Both the position numbers and the translations under genes were made by a program. 56,682 nt of DNA. Origin: Pedobacter sp. (GTDB taxonomy: Bacteria > Bacteroidota > Bacteroidia > Sphingobacteriales > Sphingobacteriaceae). This document shows positions 1 through 9,272 of this stretch, in pieces (position 1 is the stretch's first letter; each line of letters starts with the position of its first letter). The notes below the pieces were generated by a model. The model had not been told where the DNA came from. It saw only the letters and a program-made list of their open reading frames with translations, and did no database searches. Location of the stretch: contig JACMPF010000190.1 of NCBI GenBank assembly GCA_014377665.1, forward strand, positions 1-56,682. Reading direction: 5' to 3'.

Positions 1-3
1 AAT

Positions 4-792
4 ATGAAAATAGGAATAGTTTTATCAGGTGGGGGAATCAGAGGTATTGCGCATTTAGGTGTTTTGAAAGCATTTATTAACGCGGGCATTAAATTCAGTC
101 ACATTAGTGGAACTAGCGCAGGATCCATAGCAGGCGCATTTTATGCAGCAGGCATAGATCCTGAAGAAGGATTGAACATCTTTATAAAGACGAGGCTATT
201 GAGATTCATTAGGCCTGCGGTGGGCTCTTTAGGATTGATCAATATTGAACACACTTCGGAAATTCTAAAAGACTATTTCCCCGAGGATAGCTTTGAAAGC
301 TTAAACATTCCGTTGACTATAGCTGCCACCAATTTTAGTGAAGGAAGGTTGGTTTACTTCAATAAAGGTCCACTGATCAGAACTATTCAGGCATCAAGCT
401 GTATTCCAGGAATTTTTAAACCGATCATGATAAATGGACAAATGTATGTTGATGGTGGAATACTAAACAATTTTCCTGTAGAGCCGCTGATGGAAGATTG
501 CGATTTTATAATCGGCTCATCGTGTAACCACTTGAAGTCGGTAGATAAAATAACCAATATAACATCGCTGATTACCCGAGCAAGCATCATGTCTATCAAT
601 AAAGACATGGAGGAAAAAGCGACACTCTGTAATGTGCTGGTAGAGCCCAAAGGAATGGGCGAGATAAATACATTTGATATAAAAAAGGCTGAAACTATTT
701 ATTGGCTTGCCTACGAAGAAACCCTAAAAGCGATTAAAAGCAACGAAAGCCTGAAGTTTCTCGCCAAAAAACCAGATAAAAAGCTTGGTTAA
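4..792 (+). CDS. patatin-like phospholipase (RssA/YlbK-like)
   Basis: A 262-residue cytoplasmic-type patatin, predicted to hydrolyse acyl esters of (lyso)phospholipids with a Ser/Asp dyad. The oxyanion motif SGGGIRG is at residues 8-14, the nucleophile motif GTSAGS places Ser38, and the DGG motif places the catalytic Asp at about 150. There is no signal peptide or added beta-barrel, so this is the short soluble RssA-type protein and not an outer-membrane patatin. The ATG at position 4 lies at the window edge, so its promoter is not visible. Its stop codon overlaps the stop of the convergent comB-like gene. The physiological substrate cannot be told from sequence. Confidence 0.9.
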   Translation: MKIGIVLSGGGIRGIAHLGVLKAFINAGIKFSHISGTSAGSIAGAFYAAGIDPEEGLNIFIKTRLLRFIRPAVGSLGLINIEHTSEILKDYFPEDSFESLNIPLTIAATNFSEGRLVYFNKGPLIRTIQASSCIPGIFKPIMINGQMYVDGGILNNFPVEPLMEDCDFIIGSSCNHLKSVDKITNITSLITRASIMSINKDMEEKATLCNVLVEPKGMGEINTFDIKKAETIYWLAYEETLKAIKSNESLKFLAKKPDKKLG

Positions 793-1505
793 GCTTGAAG
801 TGCGACTAATCGCTCTCCTTCCAACACAGGAATAGCCTTGCAGATATTATATTGGAGACAGAACTTAACATCTTCCTCAATATTTAATACGGCGAGTCTG
901 TGGCTATGTGATGATTTATTGATGTATCCTCTTAGATCGGCTTTAGCCAATTGATATAAGTCTTCGGCGGCAACACTTGAATCGTCAAAATGACTAAACT
1001 CTTTCTTCAGCTGTGATACTACAGCACCGGCAAATAAAGTATCTTCCAGGTTGAAATTATCCTTCCAGCCTGCACAAAGAAGTAATACACTCTTATTTTG
1101 CTGTTTAAGCCAGCCGCATAATGCTTCAAGATTTAAAAAAGACCCGATCACAACCTGATGTGCTCTTGCATTTGCGAGATGCAACGCTTTAGTACCATTA
1201 GTTGTGGTTAAGACGACTGTCTTACCAGCTACCTTCTCAGGAGTGTAGGAGAATGGGGAGTTTCCAAAATCATATCCTAAAACGACCTCACCATTACGTT
1301 CAGCAGCAAGTAAATAACCGTGTTTTGCATAACGTAGACAATCTTCCACCTGGGCAACAGGAATAATTGCGGTTGCTCCATTATCGATCCCGTAGACGAT
1401 TGACGAAGTTGCCCTCAATATGTCGATAACAACAACAATGCTATCCTCAATACGATATAGATCCAGCAATGCAGGGGTTAGACAAACCTCCAGTCGTTTT
1501 ACCAT
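789..1505 (-). CDS. comB: 2-phosphosulfolactate phosphatase family protein (ComB-like)
   Basis: A 238-residue protein of the ComB family, which in methanogens dephosphorylates 2-phosphosulfolactate on the way to coenzyme M. Family motifs visible are DILRATSS near residue 28, an AAERNG block, TTTNGTKAL and CAGWKDNFNLEDTLFAGA. Bacteroidota do not make coenzyme M, so the bacterial role is probably sulfolactate-related or undefined; the family assignment is firmer than the reaction. It is the last gene of a minus-strand run, 11 bp after gcvT, and its TAA overlaps the TAA of the patatin gene tail to tail. Confidence 0.85.
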   Translation of the reverse strand: MVKRLEVCLTPALLDLYRIEDSIVVVIDILRATSSIVYGIDNGATAIIPVAQVEDCLRYAKHGYLLAAERNGEVVLGYDFGNSPFSYTPEKVAGKTVVLTTTNGTKALHLANARAHQVVIGSFLNLEALCGWLKQQNKSVLLLCAGWKDNFNLEDTLFAGAVVSQLKKEFSHFDDSSVAAEDLYQLAKADLRGYINKSSHSHRLAVLNIEEDVKFCLQYNICKAIPVLEGERLVALQA

Positions 1506-1516
1506 AAAGCTGATGT

Positions 1517-2596
1517 CTATTTGTTAAAAGGAAACTTTACTACTTTAGCTTTGATGTTGGCATTTCTGATCACAATATAAATTTCAGTACCTTCTTTATC
1601 AAACCCTTTATTTACGTAACCCATTCCAATCGCCTTTTGCAAAGAAGGAGCCTGTGTTCCAGAAGTGACGCTACCTATAATATTTCCCTCATTATCAGCA
1701 ATTTCATAATCATGACGAGGAATACCTCTGTCGATCATTTCAAAGCCAATAAGCTTGCGTTTAATACCTACTTCCTTCTGCGCAAGCAGAGCTTTAGAAT
1801 TAGTAAATGATTTCGTGAATTTGGTAATCCAACTCAGGCCTGCTTCGATCGGTGAAGTCGTATCATCGATGTCATTTCCATATAAACAGAAACCCATTTC
1901 TAAACGTAGGGTATCGCGTGCACCCAAACCAATCGGTTTAATACCTAAAGGTGCACCGGCTTCGAAAATAGCATCCCATATTTTGATAGCATACTCATTA
2001 TCAAAATAGATCTCAAAACCTCCCGCACCCGTATATCCGGTAGCTGATATGATTACATTACTTACTCCCGCAAATGTTCCTTTAACAAAGCTATAATACT
2101 CCATGGATGCTAAATCGACCTCTGTAAGAGATTGCAATGCCTCTGCAGCTTTGGGGCCTTGGATTGCAAGCAGGGAAGTTTTATTTGAAATGTTGTGCAT
2201 TTCAACGTTCTGAATATTGTATTTCTGAATCCAATTCCAGTCTTTTTCAATGTTCGAAGCATTAACAACTAACATGTAGGTTTTTTCATCAATTCTGTAG
2301 ACTAAAAGGTCGTCTACAATCCCCCCATCTTCGTTAGGAAGACATGAGTATTGTACCTTACCATCATGAAGTTTTGATGCATCATTACTTGTAACACGCT
2401 GTATCAGATCCAGTACGTTTTTGCCTTTTAAAATGAATTCACCCATGTGGCTCACATCAAACACACCGACACTCGTTCTAACAGTGTTGTGCTCTGCATT
2501 TATGCCTTCGTACTGAACCGGCATATTGTAACCTGCGAAAGGCACCATTTTGGCGCCCAGTGATATGTGTTTTTCTGTAAGTGCGGTATTGTTCAT
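1517..2596 (-). CDS. gcvT: glycine cleavage system aminomethyltransferase (T-protein)
   Basis: A 359-residue T-protein that transfers the methylene group from aminomethyl-lipoyl H-protein to tetrahydrofolate and releases ammonia. The N-terminal folate-binding motif [10 protein letters not shown] and the conserved [11 protein letters not shown] and [11 protein letters not shown] blocks are present, and the length fits the family (about 360). The folate-site Asp lies in the FDVSHMGE segment. The other glycine cleavage genes (gcvH, gcvP) are not nearby, so this one stands apart from its pathway partners. It shares direction with the GT4 gene upstream, with a 39-bp gap. Confidence 0.95.
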   Translation of the reverse strand: MNNTALTEKHISLGAKMVPFAGYNMPVQYEGINAEHNTVRTSVGVFDVSHMGEFILKGKNVLDLIQRVTSNDASKLHDGKVQYSCLPNEDGGIVDDLLVYRIDEKTYMLVVNASNIEKDWNWIQKYNIQNVEMHNISNKTSLLAIQGPKAAEALQSLTEVDLASMEYYSFVKGTFAGVSNVIISATGYTGAGGFEIYFDNEYAIKIWDAIFEAGAPLGIKPIGLGARDTLRLEMGFCLYGNDIDDTTSPIEAGLSWITKFTKSFTNSKALLAQKEVGIKRKLIGFEMIDRGIPRHDYEIADNEGNIIGSVTSGTQAPSLQKAIGMGYVNKGFDKEGTEIYIVIRNANIKAKVVKFPFNK

Positions 2597-2635
2597 ATGA
2601 AGAGTCTGTAAAACGTGGGCAAAATTAATGAAAAT

Positions 2636-3838
2636 TTAAGCACTAATTAGTTTTTGATAGATATTGAGCATTTTTTTAGATATTGTGGAGATATCGTGGT
2701 CACGTTCGACGGTTCTTCTGGCATTCTCTCCAATTTCCCTCCATTTATTTGGATCTGTAAGGCACTGCAGGATGGATCTGTAAAATTCATCGGCTGTATT
2801 TGCGATCAGGATATCCTTGCCGGGGTTACATCTGATTCCTTCAGCCGCCATACTAGTTGCAATGATACACTTCTTCATGGCCATACCTTCTATGATCTTC
2901 ACCCTCATTCCGCTGCCCGAAAGCAAAGGAACAATCATTATGTCTTTTGAATTTATGAATTCTATAGCATCGAAGACTTCACCTTCCACTACGAGATTTT
3001 CTGAATCATAGTCAAAAAATTCACGTTGCATATTTTTTCCCGCGATATAAAACCTTAACTCGCTATTAAGTGGTTCAATGTCTGGCCAGATCTCATCAAG
3101 AAACCATTCCAATCCTTCTTTATTGGGCCGCCAATCCATTGCTCCCAAATGAAAAAGTGTTGGGAATGTATTTTTACTATCTCCCGTGATGTATCTGTCG
3201 AAATCAAGTGCAACTGGGAATACTTCGATACCTACCGAACATCCAAAACGAAGAATGCTTTGCCTATCCTGCTCGCTGATGGCAAATACATAATGGAAAC
3301 GATTTATTTGATCGGTCTCGTAAACTTTAAGCCTCCGTGCAAGGAACTGAAGATACTTACGCCTAGGGGTAAAACGCTCAATCATGGCCACCCGCTCCCA
3401 AACATCAAACTCAATATTGTGTGCTCTGTAGATAATTTTTGCAGAACTATTTCCTTTTACAATGTCAAGGTAGGGCACCACAAAAAGCCCTTCAAATTGC
3501 ACGATATCAAATACATTTTCTCTTAAAACATTTTCCAAAAGCATACCTGCTTCCTCATCGAAATAACGGGAAACATTGTAGGACTGATTAGAAAATATGT
3601 TAAACAGCGCTCCCCACACATTTACATCCGTATCAAGACTGAAGGAGTGAAATTTGATACTTTCAAAAATAGGGTCGTAAATATCTTCTATATCTACTTT
3701 GTTTTTAACAGGATTGATGCTAAATAAAGTAACCTCAACGCCAAGACGCAATAATCCTTTGATAGTATTATAAACAACTATCGGGTATCCGCTGTTCGGC
3801 GGAAAAGGAACTCTATTTGTAAGGATAAGTGCTTTCAC
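2636..3838 (-). CDS. glycosyltransferase family 4
   Basis: A 400-residue GT-B enzyme. The N-terminal acceptor domain begins with the Rossmann-type start KALILTNRVPFPPNSG, and the C-terminal donor domain holds the block SGSGMRVKIIEGMAMKKCII followed by ATSMAAEGI, which corresponds to the E(x)7E nucleotide-sugar site of GT4 enzymes. No membrane segment or signal peptide is seen, so it probably acts at the cytoplasmic face of the membrane on polysaccharide or lipid-linked glycan. The same minus-strand run also carries a GT2 and a flippase-like gene, which suggests a surface-glycan function. Donor and acceptor are unknown. Confidence 0.85.
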   Translation of the reverse strand: MKALILTNRVPFPPNSGYPIVVYNTIKGLLRLGVEVTLFSINPVKNKVDIEDIYDPIFESIKFHSFSLDTDVNVWGALFNIFSNQSYNVSRYFDEEAGMLLENVLRENVFDIVQFEGLFVVPYLDIVKGNSSAKIIYRAHNIEFDVWERVAMIERFTPRRKYLQFLARRLKVYETDQINRFHYVFAISEQDRQSILRFGCSVGIEVFPVALDFDRYITGDSKNTFPTLFHLGAMDWRPNKEGLEWFLDEIWPDIEPLNSELRFYIAGKNMQREFFDYDSENLVVEGEVFDAIEFINSKDIMIVPLLSGSGMRVKIIEGMAMKKCIIATSMAAEGIRCNPGKDILIANTADEFYRSILQCLTDPNKWREIGENARRTVERDHDISTISKKMLNIYQKLISA

Positions 3839-3856
3839 TGTAGGTGAAAATACTAA

Positions 3857-4468
3857 TTATCCTTCGGTTTCTAGAAAGAGTTCGAATTGCGGGTCTGTGA
3901 TCCTGAAACTTTTACGATGATATGGTGATAGACCATGTTCCAAAGCGGCAGTTCTATGAACTATGGTTGGATAGCCTTTATTCTGATACCATTGATAATG
4001 AGGATATTGCAAAGAGATGTCTACCATATACTGGTCACGGTGCGTTTTCGCTAAAATAGATGCTGCTGCAATATTTAAGTATTTACCATCGCCTTTAATT
4101 ATACAGGTATGGGAAATGTTGGGATAAGCTTTAAACCTGTTCCCATCGATGCTCAAATGCCTTGGCTGAATCGCAAGTTTTTCTACAGCGCGGTGCATCG
4201 CTAAAAAGGATGCGTTTAAAATGTTGATCTGGTCAATTTCAACATTATCTACTGCTGCAACTGCCCATGCTATCGCTTCCTTTTCAATAATAAGTCTTAA
4301 AGAGCAACGTTGTTGGTGCGTAAGTTTTTTAGAGTCATTGAGCTCACCTGGATCGAAATTCTTCGGTAAAATAACCGCTGCTGCAAAAACAGGGCCTGCC
4401 AAACATCCTCTTCCGGCTTCATCACATCCCGCCTCCAATAAATCTTCTTGATAGCAATTCAACAACAT
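3857..4468 (-). CDS. rnhB: ribonuclease HII
   Basis: A 203-residue type 2 RNase H that removes misincorporated ribonucleotides and RNA primers from RNA-DNA hybrids. The N-terminal catalytic motif DEAGRGCLAGPVFAAAV gives the first Asp and Glu; further acidic residues lie in LSIDGN (about 107) and in the ILAKTHRDQ segment. The length matches bacterial RnhB. Nineteen bp separate it from the GT4 gene and 24 bp from the ABC permease upstream, consistent with co-transcription. Confidence 0.95.
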   Translation of the reverse strand: MLLNCYQEDLLEAGCDEAGRGCLAGPVFAAAVILPKNFDPGELNDSKKLTHQQRCSLRLIIEKEAIAWAVAAVDNVEIDQINILNASFLAMHRAVEKLAIQPRHLSIDGNRFKAYPNISHTCIIKGDGKYLNIAAASILAKTHRDQYMVDISLQYPHYQWYQNKGYPTIVHRTAALEHGLSPYHRKSFRITDPQFELFLETEG

Positions 4469-4492
4469 AAGGACAAAGTTAATAATATTCGT

Positions 4493-5587
4493 TTAAACAG
4501 AAATATTTTGAGATTTGACATCAAAGGCATCCCTCAACCCAATTGCCAACAAATTGAACGCATAAACCGTCAACATAATTGCCAGACCAGGAAGTATGGC
4601 CAGGTAAGCTGCGTCCATAATGATGTAACCATAATGCTCCTTTATCATAGTACCCCAGCTTGGCATTGGAGGTTGGGCGCCAAACCCTAAAAAGCTAAGA
4701 CCTGTCTCCAGTAAAATAGCTGCAGCGAAATTAGCTGAGGCAACAACCAGGATCGGACCTGCAATGTTAGGAAGAATGTGCCGGGTAATTATCCTCGTTG
4801 TCGAAAAGCCAAGTGCTTTTGATGCTTCAATAAACTCGACTTCTTTTAATGACATTACTTGCCCTCTAACTAGCCTTGCAACGTCAACCCAAGTAGAAAG
4901 ACCTACTGCAATAAAGATCTGCCAAAAGCCTTTTCCTAATGCAAACGAGATTGCGATCACAAGTAATAAGGAAGGTAAAGACCAAATTACGTTCATAAGC
5001 CAACTTATAGAAGCGTCAACCTTTCCTCCAAAATAACCGGCAATTGCACCTAGTCCCACTCCTATAAAAAGTGAAATGAGTACTGCAATCAAACCGACAG
5101 AGAGGGAAACCCTGATCCCCAGGATTAGCCGGCTTAGCAGGTCTCGACCATAAATGTCTGTGCCCAATAAGAATTTCTGCTGGTAATGGTATTGTCCCGA
5201 TACGAATGGATATTGCTTTTCTTCTGCTTGCTCGTCATCGCCAATATACTCCCTGGCATATACGTGATTGCCCCGCTTTCTGATAGAGGTGACGGGAATA
5301 CTTTTAAAATTAGATTCTTGGCCGTAAAACATTTTTTCAAGGATGTTTACTTGCCTGATATTTGGATTTATACCGATAATTAGGAATTGAAAGTTACGTC
5401 CTGGTTTTCTATTACTCAGTTGCAAATGCATGGTATTCGCTTGAGGCGTTCCATCGGGTGTTATTAAATAACCCAAAATACCCATAAGCATCAGAATCAT
5501 TATAAAGCCAAGGCCCGCAAGAGCGAACCTGTCTTTCTTAAATCGTTTCCAAATCTTTTGCGAAGGGCTGTTATTTTTAATCATCAC
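4493..5587 (-). CDS. peptide/nickel-type ABC transporter permease (DppC/OppC-like)
   Basis: A 364-residue inner-membrane permease of the BPD_transp_1 family. A short basic N-terminus is followed by one TM helix near residue 25-45, then an unusually long soluble stretch (about residues 50-150), then five more TM helices. The coupling (EAA) motif is at EASKALGFSTTRIITRHILP, where the ATPase would dock. No partner permease, ATPase or binding protein is in the window, so the complex must be completed from another locus. The 3' end of the GT2 gene overlaps its start by 4 bp, indicating translational coupling. Confidence 0.88.
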   Translation of the reverse strand: MMIKNNSPSQKIWKRFKKDRFALAGLGFIMILMLMGILGYLITPDGTPQANTMHLQLSNRKPGRNFQFLIIGINPNIRQVNILEKMFYGQESNFKSIPVTSIRKRGNHVYAREYIGDDEQAEEKQYPFVSGQYHYQQKFLLGTDIYGRDLLSRLILGIRVSLSVGLIAVLISLFIGVGLGAIAGYFGGKVDASISWLMNVIWSLPSLLLVIAISFALGKGFWQIFIAVGLSTWVDVARLVRGQVMSLKEVEFIEASKALGFSTTRIITRHILPNIAGPILVVASANFAAAILLETGLSFLGFGAQPPMPSWGTMIKEHYGYIIMDAAYLAILPGLAIMLTVYAFNLLAIGLRDAFDVKSQNISV

Positions 5588-6723
5588 CTTACCATTCTAC
5601 CTTTCCAGTTATATTTCCCTGAATTTCCAGCTACACCAATATAGACAATATACATGATATGCATGATGTTAAGTAAAGGAAGCAGGATTAAGAGCTTTTG
5701 TCTTCCGGCGAACTTGGTGACGCCAATGAGGAATAAAAGCTCTAAAAACATCTTAATCAGGAGCTGCACCATTGCTACTTTTAAAAGTGAAATCGTAAAA
5801 ATACCAGCAAAAAGGTTCAAAATAATACTGACATTGAAAACCCATACAGTGACACCCAGAACTATGATTCCTTTATTTTTATATTTTGTGCTTTTAGAAG
5901 CCCATCTTTTACGCTGTTGTATGAATTCAGCCAAGTTTGGTTTCGCATGGGTATATACAATTGCCCCCTCGTTTTTTAAAAAGCCAATTTTATTACCGTA
6001 ACGACCGGCCATCTTATGCAACAACAATTCGTCATCTCCAGAAGCAAGATCATCTATACCAGTGAAGCCACCGACTTCATAAAATGCCTTCTTTTCATAG
6101 GCCAAATTAGCTCCATTACATGTGGATGGATTGTTATTTCCTATAGTAGAAGCACCCAATCCAATAAGATAAAGAAACTCCAGCGACTGCGCCATTTCAA
6201 AAACGTCTTTCTCTTCAAAATAGGCTACGGGAGAGGAGATCATTTTGAAACTATTTTGTTCGTAAAAGGCAACAATGGTAGCTAACCAATCTGCACCCAT
6301 TCTGCAATCTGCGTCAGTAGTGATAATCAAATCTCCTTTACATTGTCCTATTGCAGTTTGAATCGCTTTCTTTTTATAGGAATTTAATGCATTAGATTCA
6401 TTTAGCGTAATCAACTTGACACCCTTATCCGAATATGAAGAAATAATTCGAGCAGTATGGTCAGTAGAATGGTCGTCGATAATAATGATTTCGGTCAGAC
6501 TATTTGGATAGCTCTGCTTAAGCAAATCCTCAATTGTCTTAGAGATGATTTCTTCCTCATTCCTTGCAGCTACGATAATTGAGACAGCGGTAGATCCTGA
6601 CTGTTCTGGGGAGGGTATAAAGTCGGTCAATCGGTTCCATCCTCTAATAAAGGAACAAACGATTACTCCATATATAAATGTAAGCAGATAGGAAAAAAAG
6701 CTAATTGCGGGGAGTATTTCCAA
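5584..6723 (-). CDS. membrane glycosyltransferase family 2
   Basis: A 379-residue GT-A glycosyltransferase with an N-terminal membrane helix (residues 8-28), the nucleotide-binding start SIIVAARNEEE, IIIIDDHSTD, the metal-binding motif TTDADC, and a QRKRW motif near residue 270, followed by about two or three C-terminal TM helices. This layout resembles processive or polyprenyl-linked GT2 enzymes that act at the cytoplasmic membrane. It overlaps the flippase-like gene by 23 bp and the ABC permease by 4 bp. The N-terminal helix and the adjacent flippase suggest a surface glycolipid or polysaccharide product, but the substrate is not defined. Confidence 0.88.
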   Translation of the reverse strand: MEILPAISFFSYLLTFIYGVIVCSFIRGWNRLTDFIPSPEQSGSTAVSIIVAARNEEEIISKTIEDLLKQSYPNSLTEIIIIDDHSTDHTARIISSYSDKGVKLITLNESNALNSYKKKAIQTAIGQCKGDLIITTDADCRMGADWLATIVAFYEQNSFKMISSPVAYFEEKDVFEMAQSLEFLYLIGLGASTIGNNNPSTCNGANLAYEKKAFYEVGGFTGIDDLASGDDELLLHKMAGRYGNKIGFLKNEGAIVYTHAKPNLAEFIQQRKRWASKSTKYKNKGIIVLGVTVWVFNVSIILNLFAGIFTISLLKVAMVQLLIKMFLELLFLIGVTKFAGRQKLLILLPLLNIMHIMYIVYIGVAGNSGKYNWKGRMVR

Positions 6724-7678
6724 AAAAGTTTAGTTTAATCACGAAATAAGAGCCTAATATAGCAGGAATTATAATATTTGTCAGCCATATGCTTGCCGTA
6801 CATGCGATGACGGCTACGTCCTGATCGGTAATGGAACTGAAGAAATAAGAAGCTGTAACACTTCTAACACCAATGTCAAACAAGTCTAAAGAGGGAAGTG
6901 TGGATTGTACGAAAAACAAAATGCTGACCATCATCAAGATGTCCAGATGATGAATTTGTGGAATAAGCCAATAAAATAGGATAAAATATTGACTACTAAA
7001 CACAGCATATCTTGCAAAGCAGAAGAGCAGTATTTTGAGCAGTTCAATTTTCTTATATCTTCCAAGGATGCTGTAAAACTTCTTATATTTCCTTGTGAAT
7101 TTCATCGAAAGTAGTATTCCATTTAACCATTTTATATTGAAATAGAACATGATGAAAAATGCACAAAACATGATTGAGAGCATCATCAACGCATAGAATA
7201 ATCTGTAGTCTAGATCTGCAAACCGATAGATAAAAAAGCACAGCGCAATCGCCCCAAAGACATTGGTCAAAACCATCTGACCAATATTTCCAACAGCCAT
7301 AGCCACAACACCAACTATTCTTCTCTTGGGCGATAGGAAAAACACCCGACCGCCATACTCTCCCAGTCTGTTCGGCGTGAATACAGCCCATGTCAATCCG
7401 CAAAATACAGATTCTATCGCTCTCCAAACTGTTATCCGCTCCACACTAGAGATCAACTTCTTCCATTTCAAGGCTTCTAGTCCCCAGTTGACAAACATAA
7501 GAAGTAATACAATGCCCATTACGAAAGCAATTTCCAGCGTAGGGAGACCGCTTAAAAGGTTTTCAAATGACTTAAGATTCTGGTTAGCAGTGAGCTTATT
7601 ATAGATAAACCAAAACGCGAATAAGACGATGCCGGATTTGATAAAAACTGAGAAGATCTTTTTGTATCTGGTAGTCAC
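6701..7678 (-). CDS. flippase-like integral membrane protein (lysylphosphatidylglycerol synthase TM / YbhN-like)
   Basis: An integral membrane protein with about eight TM helices that matches the LPG_synthase_TM (UPF0104/YbhN) group, whose members move or modify lipids. I start it at the GTG at 7676-7678, giving 325 residues beginning VTTRYKKIFSVF. The frame stays open to an ATG at 7846, but that would overlap ruvC deeply and add about 56 residues without membrane character. Conserved family features include the W..NRLGEYGGRVFFLSP segment. It heads the minus-strand run and is divergent from ruvC, with about 43 bp between the two chosen starts. Confidence 0.75.
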   Translation of the reverse strand: MTTRYKKIFSVFIKSGIVLFAFWFIYNKLTANQNLKSFENLLSGLPTLEIAFVMGIVLLLMFVNWGLEALKWKKLISSVERITVWRAIESVFCGLTWAVFTPNRLGEYGGRVFFLSPKRRIVGVVAMAVGNIGQMVLTNVFGAIALCFFIYRFADLDYRLFYALMMLSIMFCAFFIMFYFNIKWLNGILLSMKFTRKYKKFYSILGRYKKIELLKILLFCFARYAVFSSQYFILFYWLIPQIHHLDILMMVSILFFVQSTLPSLDLFDIGVRSVTASYFFSSITDQDVAVIACTASIWLTNIIIPAILGSYFVIKLNFFGNTPRN

Positions 7679-7721
7679 TTTGTTCCTTTTACTATCTGCA
7701 AATATGCTTAATATTGTGGTA

Positions 7722-8285
7722 ATGTTGATCGAAAAAAAAGAGCGGGTAATAATGGGTATCGATCCTGGCACATCTATAATGGGGTATGGGGTTGTACTAG
7801 AGCGAGGTAGCAAAATTGAACTGATTACGATGGGAATCGTTCGCATGGATCACCTAGATGATCATTTCCTGAAATTACAGCGTATATTTGAAAAAACGAT
7901 TGCTTTACTTGACGAGTTCAAACCTGACTTTCTTGCACTCGAAGCTCCTTTCTACGGAAAGAATATTCAGGTGATGCTAAAACTTGGTCGAGCACAGGGG
8001 ATAGCAATGGCGGCGGCACTGTCAAGAAATATTCCTATTGCGGAATATGCTCCGAGGAAGATCAAACAATCAATAACAGGGAATGGAAATACGAGTAAAG
8101 AACAAGTGGCAGCCATGTTGCAGCGCCTATTGAATTTTAAAGAAACACCAGAGTTCCTGGATGCTACAGATGGCCTCGCCGTAGCCGTTTGTCACTCCTT
8201 TCAAAGAGTATCGACTTCAGGCTCCGGCAAGTCCTACTCAGGTTGGGAGGCTTTTGCAAAAGACAATAAAAAACGTGTTAAATAG
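7722..8285 (+). CDS. ruvC: crossover junction endodeoxyribonuclease RuvC
   Basis: Holliday-junction resolvase of about 187 residues. The catalytic acidic residues are in MGIDPGTS (Asp, residue 13 of the chosen protein), FLALEAPFYG (Glu) and DATDGLAVAVCH (two Asp). I start it at the ATG at 7722, just before EKKERVIMGIDPG, which is where RuvC proteins normally begin. The frame stays open upstream to 7629, but that part would be a hydrophobic extension unlike the family and would overlap the divergent flippase gene. ruvA and ruvB are not adjacent. The gene ends in TAG. Confidence 0.93.
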   Translation: MLIEKKERVIMGIDPGTSIMGYGVVLERGSKIELITMGIVRMDHLDDHFLKLQRIFEKTIALLDEFKPDFLALEAPFYGKNIQVMLKLGRAQGIAMAAALSRNIPIAEYAPRKIKQSITGNGNTSKEQVAAMLQRLLNFKETPEFLDATDGLAVAVCHSFQRVSTSGSGKSYSGWEAFAKDNKKRVK

Positions 8286-8342
8286 TTTTAGCTTGTAGAG
8301 TTCTATCTTACGATAATTTTGTAAGTGAAGTATCCAATTGTT

Positions 8343-8833
8343 TCAATCTTTTTGTCCACATAGCTGACTTTTAGAATTATTGGCAAGGCATGTGATACTT
8401 TGATCATCCATTATCATTGATTGCTGGTCAATGAATACTGCCATCTTTGCGACTTTATTGGTAAACTCATCAATTTTATCCAAAGAGATCCTAGCGGTGA
8501 TTGAACCTTCTGTACGATATGATGTAAGCTCAACAAGGGAGTCTGCAGAGTAGCTGACTTTCTCTTCGATCGGTGAATTTGGCTTTAGACAGAAAACTGA
8601 GCTACTGTTCCTTTCTCCGCTTTTATCACTGTGCTTAATTTTTCCTTCGTCTATTGAACATTTTTCACTTTGAATCTCATATCTGCGGTTTTTATGAACT
8701 TCTCAGTCGCTGTCGCATCCGAGTTTTCAAGCGATCCAGTGGTCTTATCGACAGAATCGCCAAATGACGGTCTTTCACTATTGCAACCTATTACGACTAC
8801 AAGAAGGAGTGGTAAAATCAGGTGCTTTATCAT
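8343..8833 (-). pseudogene. broken DUF4349-type lipoprotein gene
   Basis: The first frame (8651-8833) encodes a lipoprotein start with lipobox VVVIGC, followed by the DUF4349 opening KTADMRFKVKNVQ, then a stop. The frame shifted by one base continues from about 8660 to a stop at 8343 with recognisable DUF4349 content: ITARISLDKIDEFTNKVAKM, then FIDQQSMIMDD. The C-terminal coiled coil and membrane helices usual for DUF4349 are missing. So the gene has at least one frameshift and a lost 3' part. The frameshift could be a sequencing error, but the missing C-terminus argues for true decay. Confidence 0.7.
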
Positions 8834-8922
8834 AATCTAATTGGTTAGGAATTTCCCTTAATACGAACCATGGAATAGGCAACCATAAACTGTATTTAAT
8901 TGCCACAGATGCAGAAATAGCG

Positions 8923-8977
8923 CTAAATAAAAAGAGTCCTTACCGGCATATAACCGATAAGGACTCTTTTTATTTAG
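8923..8977. terminator. bidirectional Rho-independent terminator
   Basis: Two 24-nt arms (8923-8946 and 8954-8977) are reverse complements at 23 of 24 positions and enclose a 7-nt loop. The stem core GAGTCCTTACCGG is flanked by A-rich sequence on the left and T-rich sequence on the right, so a U tract follows the stem in both directions. It sits 12 bp past the stop of the small membrane gene at 8989 and upstream of the broken lipoprotein gene. Confidence 0.9.
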
Positions 8978-8988
8978 ACTACTAAGAA

Positions 8989-9207
8989 CTAAGCAGCTAA
9001 TATTTTGAATACACCCTTACAAGCGATAAATGCGCCAACAAAGAGGATCACCCATGAAACGATAGACAATGTAGTGGAATCAAACGCAAACCGAAGGTAG
9101 ACACCAACAAGACTTACTAAAACTCCCGCAACAATCATCGTATAGATTGAAGTTTCGTTTGCTCTTTTCATGCTTTCTTCCGTACTCTTATTTGTTGTAT
9201 TTTCCAT
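8989..9207 (-). CDS. small two-helix membrane protein of unknown function
   Basis: A 72-residue protein with a polar N-terminal 20 residues and two hydrophobic helices (about residues 22-40 and 47-70). I do not recognise a family with confidence; similar short proteins are often annotated as uncharacterised in Sphingobacteria. It lies just downstream of atpG but has its own plausible promoter and a strong terminator, so it is probably a separate transcript and not a tail gene of the ATPase operon. Confidence 0.65.
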   Translation of the reverse strand: MENTTNKSTEESMKRANETSIYTMIVAGVLVSLVGVYLRFAFDSTTLSIVSWVILFVGAFIACKGVFKILAA

Positions 9208-9225
9208 ATCTTAATGATTTGTTAT

Positions 9226-9262
9226 CAAAAATAATATAATTATCCCAATCCTGTATGTCAAA
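9226..9262 (-). promoter_or_regulatory. putative Bacteroidota-type promoter of the 72-residue membrane gene
   Basis: Read on the minus strand, a TTTG box (9259-9262) is followed after 25 nt by TATTTTTG (9226-9233), which fits the TAnnTTTG -7 consensus used by the Bacteroidota housekeeping sigma factor. The spacing is slightly long. It ends about 18 nt before the start codon at 9207. Confidence 0.4.
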
Positions 9263-9272
9263 CCTAATAATA

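Noticed and set aside
7629..7721. Longer RuvC start with a hydrophobic N-terminus
   Set aside because: RuvC is cytosolic and begins close to the IDPG motif; the extension overlaps the head of the divergent membrane gene and is its antisense shadow.
7679..7846. Upstream extension of the flippase-like gene to an ATG at 7846
   Set aside because: The extra 56 residues lie antisense to the start of ruvC and have no membrane or family pattern; the GTG at 7678 begins the expected N-terminus.
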